64,000 bases of DNA from Pseudomonas frederiksbergensis (GTDB lineage: Bacteria; Pseudomonadota; Gammaproteobacteria; Pseudomonadales; Pseudomonadaceae). The translations under genes were made by a program, and so were the position numbers. This document shows, piece after piece, positions 1 to 8,883 of this stretch (position 1 is the first letter of the stretch; each line of letters begins with the position of its first letter). The stretch lies in assembly GCF_003732275.1 (NCBI RefSeq), contig NZ_MOBM01000015.1:130906-194905 (forward strand), given 5' to 3'. The notes under the pieces were generated by a model. It did not search any database. It saw only the letters and a list, made by a program, of their open reading frames with translations, and was not told where the DNA came from.

Positions 1-458
<458 letters not shown>

Positions 459-1853
459 ATGGACTATCTGCCGCTGTTTCATAACCTTCGCGGCAGTCGT
501 GTATTGGTCGTCGGCGGAGGGGAGATTGCCTTGCGCAAATCCCGCCTGCTGGCCGAAGCCGGTGCGCTGCTGCGGGTGGTTGCGCCTGAAATCGAACCGC
601 AACTGCGCGAGCTAGTGGTCGGCAGCGGTGGTGAGTGCCTGGTGCGTGGCTACGCAGAAACGGACCTGGACGGTTGCGGGCTGATTATCGCCGCCACCGA
701 CGACGAACCGCTGAACGCGCAAGTCTCCGCCGATGCCCATCGGCGTTGCGTGCCGGTCAACGTGGTGGACGCGCCGGCGCTGTGCAGCGTGATTTTTCCC
801 GCGATTGTCGACCGTTCTCCGTTGATCATCGCTGTGTCCAGCGGCGGCGATGCGCCGGTGCTGGCGCGGTTGATTCGCGCCAAGCTGGAAACCTGGATTC
901 CTTCTACCTACGGTCAACTGGCCGGTCTGGCAGCGCGTTTCCGTACTCAGGTCAAAAGCCTGTTTCCGGATGTGCAGCAGCGTCGGGCGTTCTGGGAAGA
1001 TGTATTCCAGGGCCCGATTGCCGACCGGCAACTGGCCGGGCAGGGCGCCGAGGCCGAGCGCTTGATGCTGGCAAAGATCAATGGTGAAGCGCCTGTAGCC
1101 ACTGGCGAAGTCTATTTGGTAGGTGCAGGGCCGGGTGATCCCGATCTGCTGACCTTCCGCGCCTTGCGTCTGATGCAGCAAGCCGATGTGGTGCTGTATG
1201 ACCGTCTGGTGGCGCCGGCGATTCTGGATTTGTGCCGTCGCGATGCCGAGCGGATCTACGTCGGCAAGCGCCGCGCCGATCACGCCGTGCCTCAGGAACA
1301 GATCAACCAGCATCTGGTGGATCTGGCCAAGGCCGGCAAGCGCGTGGTGCGCTTGAAGGGCGGCGATCCGTTTATCTTCGGGCGCGGCGGTGAAGAGATC
1401 GAAGAACTGGCGGCCCATGGCATTCCGTTCCAGGTTGTTCCGGGCATTACTGCAGCCAGCGGTTGCGCGGCATATGCCGGGATTCCGCTGACTCACCGCG
1501 ATTACGCGCAGTCGGTGCGGTTCGTCACCGGGCACCTCAAGGACGGTTCCACCGATTTGCCGTGGGCCGACTTGGTCGCGCCGGCGCAAACCCTGGTGTT
1601 TTACATGGGGCTGGTGGGCTTGCCGATCATCTGCGAACAGTTGATCAAACACGGTCGCGCGGCCGATACCCCGGCGGCGTTGATCCAGCAGGGCACCACG
1701 GTCAATCAACGGGTGTTTACCGGCACCCTGGCCGACCTTCCACGGCTGGTGGCGGAGCATGAAGTGCATGCGCCGACGCTGGTGATTGTTGGGGAAGTGG
1801 TGCAGTTGCGCGAGAAACTGGCATGGTTTGAGGGTGCTCAGGCGCAGGTCTGA
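459..1853 (+). CDS. cysG: Siroheme synthase (trifunctional CysG)
   Basis: This 464-residue protein has the full fused CysG layout. The N-terminal ~150 residues are the NAD-dependent precorrin-2 dehydrogenase/ferrochelatase, with the Rossmann motif [18 protein letters not shown] dimerisation linker follows. From ~215 onward comes the uroporphyrinogen III C-methyltransferase, with [21 protein letters not shown] and the later [13 protein letters not shown] and [10 protein letters not shown] motifs. It makes siroheme for sulfite and nitrite reductases. The ATG abuts the serS stop. Transcription runs into a REP pair just downstream. Length matches the E. coli enzyme. Confidence 0.97.
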   Translation: MDYLPLFHNLRGSRVLVVGGGEIALRKSRLLAEAGALLRVVAPEIEPQLRELVVGSGGECLVRGYAETDLDGCGLIIAATDDEPLNAQVSADAHRRCVPVNVVDAPALCSVIFPAIVDRSPLIIAVSSGGDAPVLARLIRAKLETWIPSTYGQLAGLAARFRTQVKSLFPDVQQRRAFWEDVFQGPIADRQLAGQGAEAERLMLAKINGEAPVATGEVYLVGAGPGDPDLLTFRALRLMQQADVVLYDRLVAPAILDLCRRDAERIYVGKRRADHAVPQEQINQHLVDLAKAGKRVVRLKGGDPFIFGRGGEEIEELAAHGIPFQVVPGITAASGCAAYAGIPLTHRDYAQSVRFVTGHLKDGSTDLPWADLVAPAQTLVFYMGLVGLPIICEQLIKHGRAADTPAALIQQGTTVNQRVFTGTLADLPRLVAEHEVHAPTLVIVGEVVQLREKLAWFEGAQAQV

Positions 1854-1867
1854 GGACCGAGTCACCT

Positions 1868-1946
1868 CCATCGCGAGCAGGCTCGCTCCCACAGGGGATT
1901 TGTGAACGACGCAAATCCAATGTGGGAGCGAGCCTGCTCGCGATGG
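1868..1946. repeat. REP pair, family A (GCGAGCAGGCTCGCTCCC)
   Basis: Two inverted copies of a ~26-base REP unit (1868-1893 and 1921-1946) are separated by a 27-base loop that itself holds GGATTTGTG...GCAAATCC. The block lies between the convergent ends of cysG and the glutathionyl-hydroquinone reductase gene. It would fold into a long hairpin and may protect or end both transcripts. Confidence 0.9.
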
Positions 1947-1974
1947 GGCCCTCAAAGCCAATACAGAATTACGA

Positions 1975-2988
1975 TCAGTCCTGGTTCTTGCGCCAAACCC
2001 CTTTCCCAATCAACCGCGCCCGATCATGAGCCGCAGTGAAATCCTGCGCCGGCCCTTTCGGCACGATCCCGGTCGGATTGATGGTCTTGTGGCTGCCGTA
2101 GTAGTGATTCTTGATGTGCTCAAAACTCACCGTCTCGGCAATCCCCGGCCACTGGTAAATCTCCCGTAGCCAGTTCGACAGATTCGGATAATCGGCAATC
2201 CGTCGCAGGTTGCACTTGAAGTGCCCGAAGTACACCGCATCGAAACGAATCATCGTAGTGAACAACCGAATATCCGCTTCCGTCAGGTATTCACCCGTCA
2301 GGTACCGGTTCGCGCCCAGCAATTGCTCTAGCCGATCCAGTTCACCAAACAGTTCGTTGAACGCTTCTTCATAAGCCTGCTGAGACGTAGCAAACCCGGC
2401 GCGATAGACGCCGTTATTCACTGCCGGATAAATCCGCTCGTTCAGCGCATCGATCTCGGCCCGCAATGGCGCCGGGTAGAAATCCAGGTCATTGCCAGTC
2501 AACTCATCAAAAGCGCTGTTGAACATGCGGATGATCTCCGCCGATTCATTGTTGACGATGCGATTTGTCTGTTTGTCCCAGAGCACCGGCACTGTGACGC
2601 GGCCGGTGTAGTCGGCGGTATCGGTGGTGTAGCGCTGGTGCAGAAAATTGAAGTGATCGAGCTTGTCGCCAGTCGAGCCCAGGTTTTTATCGAAGGTCCA
2701 GCCGTTTTCCAGCATCAACCAACTGACCACCGACACATCGATCAGGCTTTCGAGACCTTTGAGTTTGCGCAGGATCAATGTGCGATGAGCCCACGGGCAG
2801 GCGAGGGATACGTAGAGGTGATAGCGACCAGCCTCGGCGGCAAAACCACCGACGCCGGTCGGGCCTGGCCTGCCGTCGGCGGTCAACCAGTTGCGACGTT
2901 GTGCCTGTTCACGCTGGAACGTGCCGTCCTTGCTGCTTTCGTACCATTGATCCTGCCAGCGGCCTTCGACTAACAAACCCATGTTCAA
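1975..2988 (-). CDS. Glutathionyl-hydroquinone reductase (YqjG/PcpF-type GST)
   Basis: This 337-residue xi-class glutathione transferase reduces glutathionyl-hydroquinones in the cytosol. The thioredoxin-like half holds the catalytic ACPWAHRTLILRKLKGL motif (Cys about residue 64). It is followed by NNESAEIIRMFNSAF and the all-alpha C-terminal domain with the family-typical LTEADIRLFTTMIRFDAVYFGHFKCN. Length is normal for YqjG/PcpF proteins. It stands alone between a REP block and the ybiB operon end, both on the minus strand. A MNMGLL start two residues upstream of the second Met is used; either Met is possible. Confidence 0.92.
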   Translation of the reverse strand: MNMGLLVEGRWQDQWYESSKDGTFQREQAQRRNWLTADGRPGPTGVGGFAAEAGRYHLYVSLACPWAHRTLILRKLKGLESLIDVSVVSWLMLENGWTFDKNLGSTGDKLDHFNFLHQRYTTDTADYTGRVTVPVLWDKQTNRIVNNESAEIIRMFNSAFDELTGNDLDFYPAPLRAEIDALNERIYPAVNNGVYRAGFATSQQAYEEAFNELFGELDRLEQLLGANRYLTGEYLTEADIRLFTTMIRFDAVYFGHFKCNLRRIADYPNLSNWLREIYQWPGIAETVSFEHIKNHYYGSHKTINPTGIVPKGPAQDFTAAHDRARLIGKGVWRKNQD

Positions 2989-3072
2989 AACTCCTCAACT
3001 GATAAGCGTTGGAGAGGAGTCTATGCGCATAGGTTCGAACAAAAAGCGCAAAGGTTGGGCGTTTATGATCGG

Positions 3073-4080
3073 TTAAATCGATCGGTCCCTTGCATCCCAA
3101 TACTGCTGGGCGGTTTCGAACGCTTGCTCGCGGGTCTGGCCGAGGCCGCGCAACGCCAGGGCCATGGTCGAGATCAACGCCATTTGCGGGTAGCTATCGA
3201 CCACGTCGCCACGCCACACCGCTTTCAAATGCTCGGGATCGAGCGTGGCCGGTTTGACGTGGCGCTGGGTCGACAGCTGTGGCCATTCTTCATCCCAGCT
3301 TTCGCCGCCGGTGGTGCCATACAGGTGGCTGTCGGCGTCCGGATTGATCTCGATTTCACCACCATCGCCCTTGATGACGATGGCGGTATCGCCCAGCAAA
3401 CCGCTGGCATCGCGATGCACAGCCTGATAGCCGGGGTGGAAAATGCTTTGCAGACCGCAGCGAGCGCCCAACGGATTAAGAATCCGTGCCAGGGAATGGA
3501 TCGGCGAGCGCAGGCCCAAGGTGTTGCGCAGGTCGATCATCCGCTGAAGTTGCGGGGCCCAGTCCACCAATGGCATGAATGCCAGACCGCCCTGATCGAG
3601 CGCCGCGCCGACCTGCTGCCAGTTGCGGCACAGCGGAATGTTCAGCGTATCGAGCAGTTGTTCGCTGTACAGCCGACCGGCCGTGTGCGCACCGCCGCCA
3701 TGCATGAAGATGCGCACGCCGTTCTGCGCCAGGCACTTGGCCGCCAGCAGATACCACGGCAGGTGACGCTTCTTGCCGGCATACGTCGGCCAGTCCAGAT
3801 CGACTGCCAGCGCCGGTGGATTCAGGCGCTCACGCAAGGCTTCGGTGAACCCGGCCATTTCCTCGGCGCTTTCTTCCTTGTGCCGCAATAGCATCAGGAA
3901 GGCGCCGAGTTGGGTGTCCTCGACCTTGTCGTCGAACACCATGCCCATGGCCTCGCGGGCTTCCTCTCGGGTCAGGTCGCGGGCGCCGCGTTTGCCTTTG
4001 CCAAGGATCCGCACGAACTGGGCGAACGGGTGCTCGGCGGGCGTTTCGAGGGTCAATGCTGGATAGTCGGTCATAAGCAA
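3073..4080 (-). CDS. ybiB: YbiB-type anthranilate phosphoribosyltransferase-like protein (TrpD2 family)
   Basis: This 335-residue protein has the TrpD/nucleoside phosphorylase fold: a small helical N-terminal domain (FVRILGKGKRGARDLTREEAREAMGMVFDD) and an alpha/beta domain with FMHGGGAHTAGRLYSEQLL and SLARILNPLGA. E. coli YbiB belongs to the TrpD2 branch and binds nucleic acids rather than making tryptophan. No trp neighbours are present here. The start overlaps the end of tusE by 10 bases, so it is the last gene of the tusDCBE operon. The exact role is not known. Confidence 0.88.
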   Translation of the reverse strand: MLMTDYPALTLETPAEHPFAQFVRILGKGKRGARDLTREEAREAMGMVFDDKVEDTQLGAFLMLLRHKEESAEEMAGFTEALRERLNPPALAVDLDWPTYAGKKRHLPWYLLAAKCLAQNGVRIFMHGGGAHTAGRLYSEQLLDTLNIPLCRNWQQVGAALDQGGLAFMPLVDWAPQLQRMIDLRNTLGLRSPIHSLARILNPLGARCGLQSIFHPGYQAVHRDASGLLGDTAIVIKGDGGEIEINPDADSHLYGTTGGESWDEEWPQLSTQRHVKPATLDPEHLKAVWRGDVVDSYPQMALISTMALALRGLGQTREQAFETAQQYWDARDRSI

Positions 4081-4406
4081 TTCGTCGGTTTGGGCAGGCC
4101 CGCCAGTTTCGCGGCGAGTTTGGCAGGGGTGCCTTTGAACAGTCGGTTCAGGTGCAGGCTGTTGCCCTTGTCGGGGCCGAGCTTCAATGCGGTGTATTTG
4201 ATCAGCGGACGGGTGGCCGGGGACAGCTGGAATTCGTCGTAGAAACTGCGCAGCAGTTCGAGGATCTCCCAGTGTTCCGGGCTCAACTCGATGTCTTCGG
4301 CCGCGGCGAGGGCGGCGGCCACTTCGGCGGACCAGTCACTCAGTTCGACCAGGAAACCGTCCTTGTCCAGTTCAATGGCGCGGGCGCCGACCGTCAGGGA
4401 TTTCAT
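4071..4406 (-). CDS. tusE: TusE/DsrC-type sulfurtransferase
   Basis: This 111-residue DsrC/TusE protein takes persulfide sulfur from TusBCD and hands it to MnmA for 2-thiolation of U34 in tRNA. The hallmark is the penultimate cysteine of the C-terminal arm, ending PTNCL. The central DWSAEVAAALAAAEDIELSPEHWEILELLRSFY is the usual helical core. The ATG at 4406 overlaps the tusB stop by four bases. A longer in-frame extension to 4640 exists but covers tusB and is not used. Confidence 0.95.
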   Translation of the reverse strand: MKSLTVGARAIELDKDGFLVELSDWSAEVAAALAAAEDIELSPEHWEILELLRSFYDEFQLSPATRPLIKYTALKLGPDKGNSLHLNRLFKGTPAKLAAKLAGLPKPTNCL

Positions 4407-4696
4407 AGCCAGCTGTTGACCTTGTCGTAGTGAATCGACAGCTCGACGAAGGCCGGATAATCGATGGCCTTGGCCCAGTCCGGGACTTGCAGGGCCCGTG
4501 CTTGAGCATCTTCGGCCAGCACAAACAGTTTCAGGCTGCGAGCATGTAGCGCACTGAATGGTGCGGTGCCAGGTTGCAAGGCATAAGCCGCATCGCCACT
4601 CAGCAGCAGCGCATCGTCGGCGCCGATTACGCGCAGGCAACTGCTCAGGCGGTCGTCGCCGAAAGGGGAATGAGACAACACATGCAAAGTCGACAT
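4403..4696 (-). CDS. tusB: Sulfur relay protein TusB
   Basis: This 97-residue DsrH/TusB protein is the small subunit of the TusBCD heterohexamer in the tRNA 2-thiouridine pathway. It begins MSTLHVLSHSPFGDDRLSSCL, typical of the family, and ends AIDYPAFVELSIHYDKVNSWL (conserved C-terminal W). Overlap with tusC upstream (one base) and tusE downstream (four bases) shows translational coupling. Confidence 0.94.
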   Translation of the reverse strand: MSTLHVLSHSPFGDDRLSSCLRVIGADDALLLSGDAAYALQPGTAPFSALHARSLKLFVLAEDAQARALQVPDWAKAIDYPAFVELSIHYDKVNSWL

Positions 4697-5058
4697 CAGA
4701 GGGTGATCACCTGGTCGTAACGGTCAATGAGGGCGGTGATTTCCTGGGCGGCCAACACCTGGGCTTCTTCAAGCGACAGACCTTTTGGGTCCAGACCACG
4801 GGCCGCGGCGCTTTCACCGCACACGAACAGGTCTTCGACACCAAACATCGGCAAGGCTTGCAGGTTGGCGCTCAGGTCTTTCTGTTGCAACGCCTTGGCG
4901 TCCTGTTTCGCGGCTAGCTGGAACACGCCGTCATCGAGGAACAGCAGGCCGATCGGCAGATCGAAGGCGCCGCCGGCCAGCACGATGTCCAGCGCTTCCC
5001 GTGCATTAGGCCCGGACCACGGCGCCTGACGGCTGATAATCAGCAAGGATTTAGCCAT
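4696..5058 (-). CDS. tusC: Sulfur relay protein TusC
   Basis: This 120-residue DsrF/TusC protein is the non-catalytic partner in TusBCD. It shows the DsrE-like beta-alpha start KSLLIISRQAPWSGPNAREALDIVLAGGAFDLPIGLLFLDDGV. The family-typical end ALIDRYDQVITL is present. It sits one base after tusD and overlaps tusB by one base. The segment LFVCGESAAARGLDP keeps a cysteine in the position usual for DsrE-like folds. Confidence 0.94.
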   Translation of the reverse strand: MAKSLLIISRQAPWSGPNAREALDIVLAGGAFDLPIGLLFLDDGVFQLAAKQDAKALQQKDLSANLQALPMFGVEDLFVCGESAAARGLDPKGLSLEEAQVLAAQEITALIDRYDQVITL

Positions 5059-5059
5059 T

Positions 5060-5452
5060 TCACGCGCCTCCGAAACAGATCAAACGGTCAGCGTCCTGCA
5101 CCGCGTCATGCAACTGGCCGAGACCGGACAATTCCCACGGCGCGCCCACCGCTACCGCTTCACGCTGATAGCGCTGGGCTTCTTCCTCGTTCAATACACC
5201 GCGGCGCAGGGCGGCGGCGATGCAGACCACGCCATCGAGTTGATGCTCGCTGACAAAGTTGCGCCATTGCTTGGGCAAATCCTGCTCGTCCTGAGGCGTG
5301 ACCACGCTGCCAGATGCGTTGTAGACGCCATCCTGATAAAAAAACAGCCGGACAATCTCATGCCCGCCGGCCAGCGCTGCTTGAGCAAACAGCAAGGCAC
5401 GGCGCGAGGAGGGCGCATGGGCGGCGGAAAACAGCGCAATGGCGAATTTCAT
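5060..5452 (-). CDS. tusD: Sulfurtransferase TusD
   Basis: This 130-residue DsrE/TusD protein carries the catalytic cysteine of TusBCD, which accepts sulfur from TusA. The active Cys is in LDGVVCIAAALRRGVL. The start MKFAIALFSAAHAPSSRRALLFA matches the family, so the ATG at 5452 is preferred over an upstream in-frame codon at 5482. It is the first gene of the tusD-C-B-E-ybiB operon. A family A REP pair separates it from the divergently spaced DUF1275 gene. Confidence 0.95.
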   Translation of the reverse strand: MKFAIALFSAAHAPSSRRALLFAQAALAGGHEIVRLFFYQDGVYNASGSVVTPQDEQDLPKQWRNFVSEHQLDGVVCIAAALRRGVLNEEEAQRYQREAVAVGAPWELSGLGQLHDAVQDADRLICFGGA

Positions 5453-5533
5453 GATGGGCTCGATCAGCAAAACTGCGGCCATGATAAAGCTTTATCGGCG
5501 GGGCGGCGAAGGGCGTTTACTCGTAGACCGAGT

Positions 5534-5637
5534 CGCCGCCATCGCGAGCAGGCTCGCTCCCACAAGGGATTTGTGTCGTACACAATATTGAAATCCACCA
5601 CAGACCCCTGTGGGAGCGAGCCTGCTCGCGATAGCGG
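5534..5637. repeat. REP pair, family A
   Basis: Inverted REP units (CCATCGCGAGCAGGCTCGCT... and ...GAGCCTGCTCGCGATAGC) flank a ~25-base spacer. The block lies between the 5' end of tusD and the 3' end of the next minus-strand gene. So here the REP pair lies upstream of the tus operon and probably ends the preceding transcript. Confidence 0.88.
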
Positions 5638-5675
5638 AGTGTCAGGCAACATCAATGTTGAATGTGATAACCCGA

Positions 5676-6380
5676 TCAGCGCGGCATATAACCCAACTGC
5701 CAACGCCGCGGTATCTTCAACGACAGCAACCCCAGCACCCCGGCCAGCAGCCCGCTGACGAACAGGGCCTTGAGCCCAAGATGATGTTCCAGCAAAGCCC
5801 CAATCACCGCGCCGGCAAACATCCCTGCCCACGGAATCAATTGCACCCGCCAGCCATTGCGCCGCTCGCCAAGCATCCAGCGCCCCAGCCCACGGCCAAA
5901 CCGCGACAACGCGCCAGTGACGTAAGTCAGGCCGACCGGTAGGCCGTTCACTTCTTCCACGGCGGCATTGAGCATGCCCATGGCGATGATCGTCGCCAGC
6001 AGCGCCGGCAATTGCATTTCGTAGGGCCAGGCCGCAGCGCCGCAGAGCAGGGTGGCGATGCACAGCAGCAACGGCAACGCCCGCCGGCCACCGAAACGGC
6101 TGACGACAATGCCCAAGGCGTTGCCGGCGACGAACGTGGCCACGAGGATTACCAGGCGCAGGGTCAGCCCGAGGTCGCCATCGCTGATCGCCACGGCCAG
6201 ACGGGTGGTGTTTCCGCTCATGAAGGACACGAAGTCGCCGCTGGCCATGAAGCCGATGGCATCGGTCATGCCGGCGAGCACCGACAAACCGGCGACCATC
6301 GACAGGCCGATGCGTCCGCGCCATTTATGGGTATGCAAATGGCCCGGTGTGGCCCGGGTACTTAAGGGCGAAGGCAGCAT
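5676..6380 (-). CDS. YoaK/DUF1275 family inner-membrane protein
   Basis: This 234-residue integral membrane protein has about six hydrophobic segments. It begins in the family signature LAGMTDAIGFMASGDFVSFMSGNTTRLAVAI, in which the MSGNTT motif is diagnostic for DUF1275. The remaining helices include ALLATIIAMGMLNAAVE and ALFVSGLLAGVLGLLSL. Molecular function is unknown for the family. It is monocistronic as far as spacing shows. Confidence 0.85.
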   Translation of the reverse strand: MLPSPLSTRATPGHLHTHKWRGRIGLSMVAGLSVLAGMTDAIGFMASGDFVSFMSGNTTRLAVAISDGDLGLTLRLVILVATFVAGNALGIVVSRFGGRRALPLLLCIATLLCGAAAWPYEMQLPALLATIIAMGMLNAAVEEVNGLPVGLTYVTGALSRFGRGLGRWMLGERRNGWRVQLIPWAGMFAGAVIGALLEHHLGLKALFVSGLLAGVLGLLSLKIPRRWQLGYMPR

Positions 6381-6408
6381 CGACGAAAGCTTCCTTGAGC
6401 AGCGATGA

Positions 6409-6738
6409 CTATTTGGTTAACCCATATAACTCGCAATACTCCAGCCAGTCCATGCCCGCCATCTCCGCGACTTCCTTGTGTACCTCCAGGCGTTGAGCCT
6501 GGTAATCCTCAGGCGTGGCGGCGGTCAGTTGCAGCGTCAGCTCCCAGGCAAACAAACCCAGGCGCTCAGCCTCGGCTTCGAACGCTTCATGCAAGCGCTC
6601 GTCGCGGTACTGCGCCACTGTCACGCCCTTGGCCTGGGCCAACAGTGGATTCAGGTTGTCCAGTTCGATGCGCAGTTCAGGACGCTCATCGAGAAATCTT
6701 TTCAGCGCCTGCTCGTGTTGCTGTTCGGTTGCCGCCAT
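6409..6738 (-). CDS. DUF6388-like small acidic protein
   Basis: This 109-residue, highly charged, alpha-helical protein has no membrane segment or signal peptide. It is rich in Glu and Leu (HEQALKRFLDERPELRIELDNLN; EAFEAEAERLGLFAWELTLQL). It resembles a conserved Pseudomonas-only family that I recall as DUF6388; function unknown. The ATG at 6738 is preferred over a start at 6792, which would overlap the upstream gene. A Shine-Dalgarno AAGGAG precedes it, inside the tail of that gene, so the two are likely cotranscribed. Confidence 0.75.
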   Translation of the reverse strand: MAATEQQHEQALKRFLDERPELRIELDNLNPLLAQAKGVTVAQYRDERLHEAFEAEAERLGLFAWELTLQLTAATPEDYQAQRLEVHKEVAEMAGMDWLEYCELYGLTK

Positions 6739-6740
6739 GG

Positions 6741-6995
6741 TTACTCCTTGGAAGACTGCTTTTTGCTTGCCTTGGCGGCCGCGGCCAGACACTCCAGAGC
6801 AAACTGCTCGGGGTAGGTCATCTGGATCGGCGTGGTTTCGCCTTTGACGGTTCTTTCGCCATCGAGAATGTAACGAATCCGCTTGTCGGTGACGCCAATT
6901 CGCTTGGCGATCCAGGAAGGCGTCTGGCCAATCTGGCTGATCAGCTTGTCGGCGTATTCAGCGGTTGGTTTGTAGTATTCGGCGTTGGGTGTCAT
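6741..6995 (-). CDS. Small helix-turn-helix protein (hypothetical)
   Basis: This 84-residue protein has one recognisable element: a helix-turn-helix-like segment QIGQTPSWIAKRIGVTDKRIRYILDGERT (residues ~21-49), as in Cro/XRE-type DNA-binding proteins. The C-terminus is an Ala/Lys-rich helix (ECLAAAAKASKKQSSKE). The ATG at 6995 fits an HTH beginning near residue 20; the reading frame is open further upstream but that part is antisense to the next gene. It is directly followed by the DUF6388-like gene two bases away. Confidence 0.72.
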   Translation of the reverse strand: MTPNAEYYKPTAEYADKLISQIGQTPSWIAKRIGVTDKRIRYILDGERTVKGETTPIQMTYPEQFALECLAAAAKASKKQSSKE

Positions 6996-7157
6996 GACCT
7001 TTCCAGAAAAATGTGCCCGGAAAAATGGGCGATGCGGCGTTAATGGCGCGACAGGGTGCGCGAATCGTTGCGCGGTGTCGCGGTATAAATGAAGTAAAGC
7101 AGAACGATACGCCGCGCCGCGGTGATACAGTCCGCTTTTTCCTGATGAGCGAACGCA

Positions 7158-7508
7158 ATGCGAATTCTGATGGTGGCGCTGGCCGCAACCTTGCTGGCGG
7201 GCTGCGCCGGATCGGCGATGAATGACGCCCGCACCAAAACCCCGTACAAAACCCTGACTTCGGACAAACCGGAAAAAGTCGTCGCCCAGTGCGTGCAATT
7301 TGCCTGGCAGGATGAGGCGGTGTTCGGCGTCGATGCGGGCGCGTATTTGCAGCCGGGCAAGAAGGGCGGCTCGACGGTCTACACCCGTTCGGCCGAGTCC
7401 TTCGTGGACGTGACCACCGATGCCTCGGGTACAGCATTGAGCTACTACGCGCAGCACGATGATTTTGTCGCCAAGCGCCGTTTGGCGGCGTTGGCGACCT
7501 GTTTGTAA
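7158..7508 (+). CDS. Small lipoprotein, hypothetical
   Basis: This 116-residue protein has a clear lipoprotein signal: MRILMVALAATLLAGC with the lipobox LLAGC (Cys16). The mature part has no repeats. Two further cysteines (AQCVQF and the penultimate residue, ATCL) could form a disulfide in the periplasm. I do not recognise a named domain. A C-family palindromic repeat starts directly after the stop and probably forms the transcript end. Confidence 0.78.
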   Translation: MRILMVALAATLLAGCAGSAMNDARTKTPYKTLTSDKPEKVVAQCVQFAWQDEAVFGVDAGAYLQPGKKGGSTVYTRSAESFVDVTTDASGTALSYYAQHDDFVAKRRLAALATCL

Positions 7509-7512
7509 GCAA

Positions 7513-7595
7513 GATCAAAAGATCGCAGCCTTCGGCAGCTCCTACAGGGTGAACGCAATCCCATGTAGGAGCTGCCGAAGGCTGCGATCTTTTGG
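7513..7595. repeat. Inverted repeat, family C (GGAGCTGCCGAAGGCTGCGA)
   Basis: Arms GATCGCAGCCTTCGGCAGCT (from 7521) and its complement (from 7567) are separated by ~25 bases. The pair forms a long hairpin ending in a T-run, between convergent genes. The same family recurs at 13590-13683. Confidence 0.85.
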
Positions 7596-7617
7596 TGGCA
7601 CCCCGAAAAATCGAAGG

Positions 7618-8046
7618 TTACAAATCCATCAAACGCTTCTGAAAAAAGAAACGCTTGTGGCCCGGCGGGTAATCGGCAATGTGCCCCAACTCGCTGTAGC
7701 CGTGTTTCTTGTAAAACTCCGGCGCCTGGAAGTCGAAGGTATCCAGCCAGATCCCCACGCATTCCTTTTCCCGCGCCAGGTCTTCGGCCATCTGCATCAG
7801 TTTCGAGCCCATCCCTTGTCCCCGGGCCTGATCCGGCACCGACAACAACTCAATGAAAAACCACCGGTAAAACACTCGGCCATAAAGCCCGCCGAGAATC
7901 TCGTCGCTGTCATTGCGTACCAGCAAAGCAATTTGCTCCGACACCGTGGCCCCGGCCTTTGCTGCGTTGTAGGCGCGCAGCGGTGTGAGGATCGCCTCGC
8001 GCTCCTCCTGAGTGGCATTTTTCGACAATTCGATTCGCAGGGTCAT
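7618..8046 (-). CDS. GNAT family N-acetyltransferase
   Basis: This 142-residue single GNAT domain has the acetyl-CoA-binding motif A as VPDQARGQGMGSKLMQMAEDLAR. It ends with the characteristic FYKKHGYSELGHIADYPPGHKRFFFQKRL, which is common to a Pseudomonas GNAT group close to YncA/ElaA-like acetyltransferases; the substrate cannot be told. The ATG at 8046 is chosen because AAGGA lies 10 bases upstream; a GTG three codons earlier is too close to that site. Confidence 0.88.
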   Translation of the reverse strand: MTLRIELSKNATQEEREAILTPLRAYNAAKAGATVSEQIALLVRNDSDEILGGLYGRVFYRWFFIELLSVPDQARGQGMGSKLMQMAEDLAREKECVGIWLDTFDFQAPEFYKKHGYSELGHIADYPPGHKRFFFQKRLMDL

Positions 8047-8193
8047 AGGCAACACATCCTTATGGCAGTGAACACGGAGCCTATCCCGGTTGCGGCGATT
8101 GTTCTATCCCCCGAAACCCAAGGAACCCCCGGGGCCCCGGGAATGTCTAGCCTGAACAGCATCATTGTTAAACGCAGCCGTTGAGGGCAACCC

Positions 8194-8631
8194 GTGAACA
8201 TTTTTGAAGCCTTGCGCGAAAGCCACGACCGTCAGCGCCGCTATGCCGATGCACTGATTCAAACCCGTGGCGACACCCCGGAGCGGGTCGAGGCTTACAA
8301 ACGGCTCAAATCCGAGCTTCAGGCCCACGAAACCGCTGAAGAACGCCATTTCTACATGCCGCTGATGGAGTTCGACAACGGCGTGGATCTTAGCCGCCAC
8401 GCCATCTCCGAACACCACGAAATGGACGAGATGATGGAAGCGCTGGATGCGACCGAAATGTCCAGTCCATCCTGGTTGGCAACGGCGAAAAAGCTCTCGG
8501 AGAAGGTCCATCACCACTTGAAAGAGGAGGAGCAGAAGTTCTTTCAGATGGCCGGCAAGTTACTCGACGACCAACAGAAAGAAACCCTCGCCGGGCAGTA
8601 TCAGAAAGAATACAAGGCGCAACTTTCCTGA
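8194..8631 (+). CDS. Hemerythrin HHE-domain protein
   Basis: This 145-residue cytoplasmic four-helix protein has metal-ligand histidines and acids placed as in bacterial hemerythrin HHE domains: ESHDRQ at the start, QAHETAEERHFYMPL, SEHHEMDEMME and HHHLKEEEQKFF. Such proteins bind a non-haem diiron centre and act in O2/NO sensing, iron handling or stress. The HHHLKEEE stretch is the strongest signature. It stands alone; a family B repeat block follows the stop. Confidence 0.9.
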   Translation: MNIFEALRESHDRQRRYADALIQTRGDTPERVEAYKRLKSELQAHETAEERHFYMPLMEFDNGVDLSRHAISEHHEMDEMMEALDATEMSSPSWLATAKKLSEKVHHHLKEEEQKFFQMAGKLLDDQQKETLAGQYQKEYKAQLS

Positions 8632-8659
8632 GGGTGAAAGCGTGCCAATCGTTACTTTT

Positions 8660-8811
8660 GTGGCGAGCGAGCTTGCTCGCGCTGGGCTGCGCAGCGGTCC
8701 CAAAAATTTGACAACCATTGCCGATTTTTGTGAGTGCTGCGCACTCAAGCGGGAGCAAGCTCCCTCGCCACAGGTTTCTCTGAGTCCAGATTCTCTTAAA
8801 TGAACAGCATT
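8660..8811. mobile_element. REP block, family B, with one IS4-like MITE end
   Basis: The inverted REP arms run GTGGCGAGCGAGCTTGCTCG (8660) to GGAGCAAGCTCCCTCGCCAC (ending 8772). They enclose a GC-rich hairpin and the conserved spacer GCCGATTTTTGTGAGTGCT. The right side ends in CTTAAATGAACAGCATT (8795-8811), which matches the terminal inverted repeat of the complete element at 62775-62973. No left end is recognisable, so this copy is decayed. Confidence 0.8.
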
Positions 8812-8883
8812 ACGGCAGTCGCCGGGCTTTTCTGTTTTCGCCTAACATGGACGCTTTCTGACGAACATAAGGATGGAATTGTC

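Noticed and set aside
612..2009. Long minus-strand open frame opposite cysG
   Set aside because: It is antisense to a well-conserved enzyme and its translation has no recognisable protein features.
7513..7595. Family C hairpin as a simple terminator
   Set aside because: It may act so, but the same long sequence recurs at 13590, so it is treated as a repeat element first.
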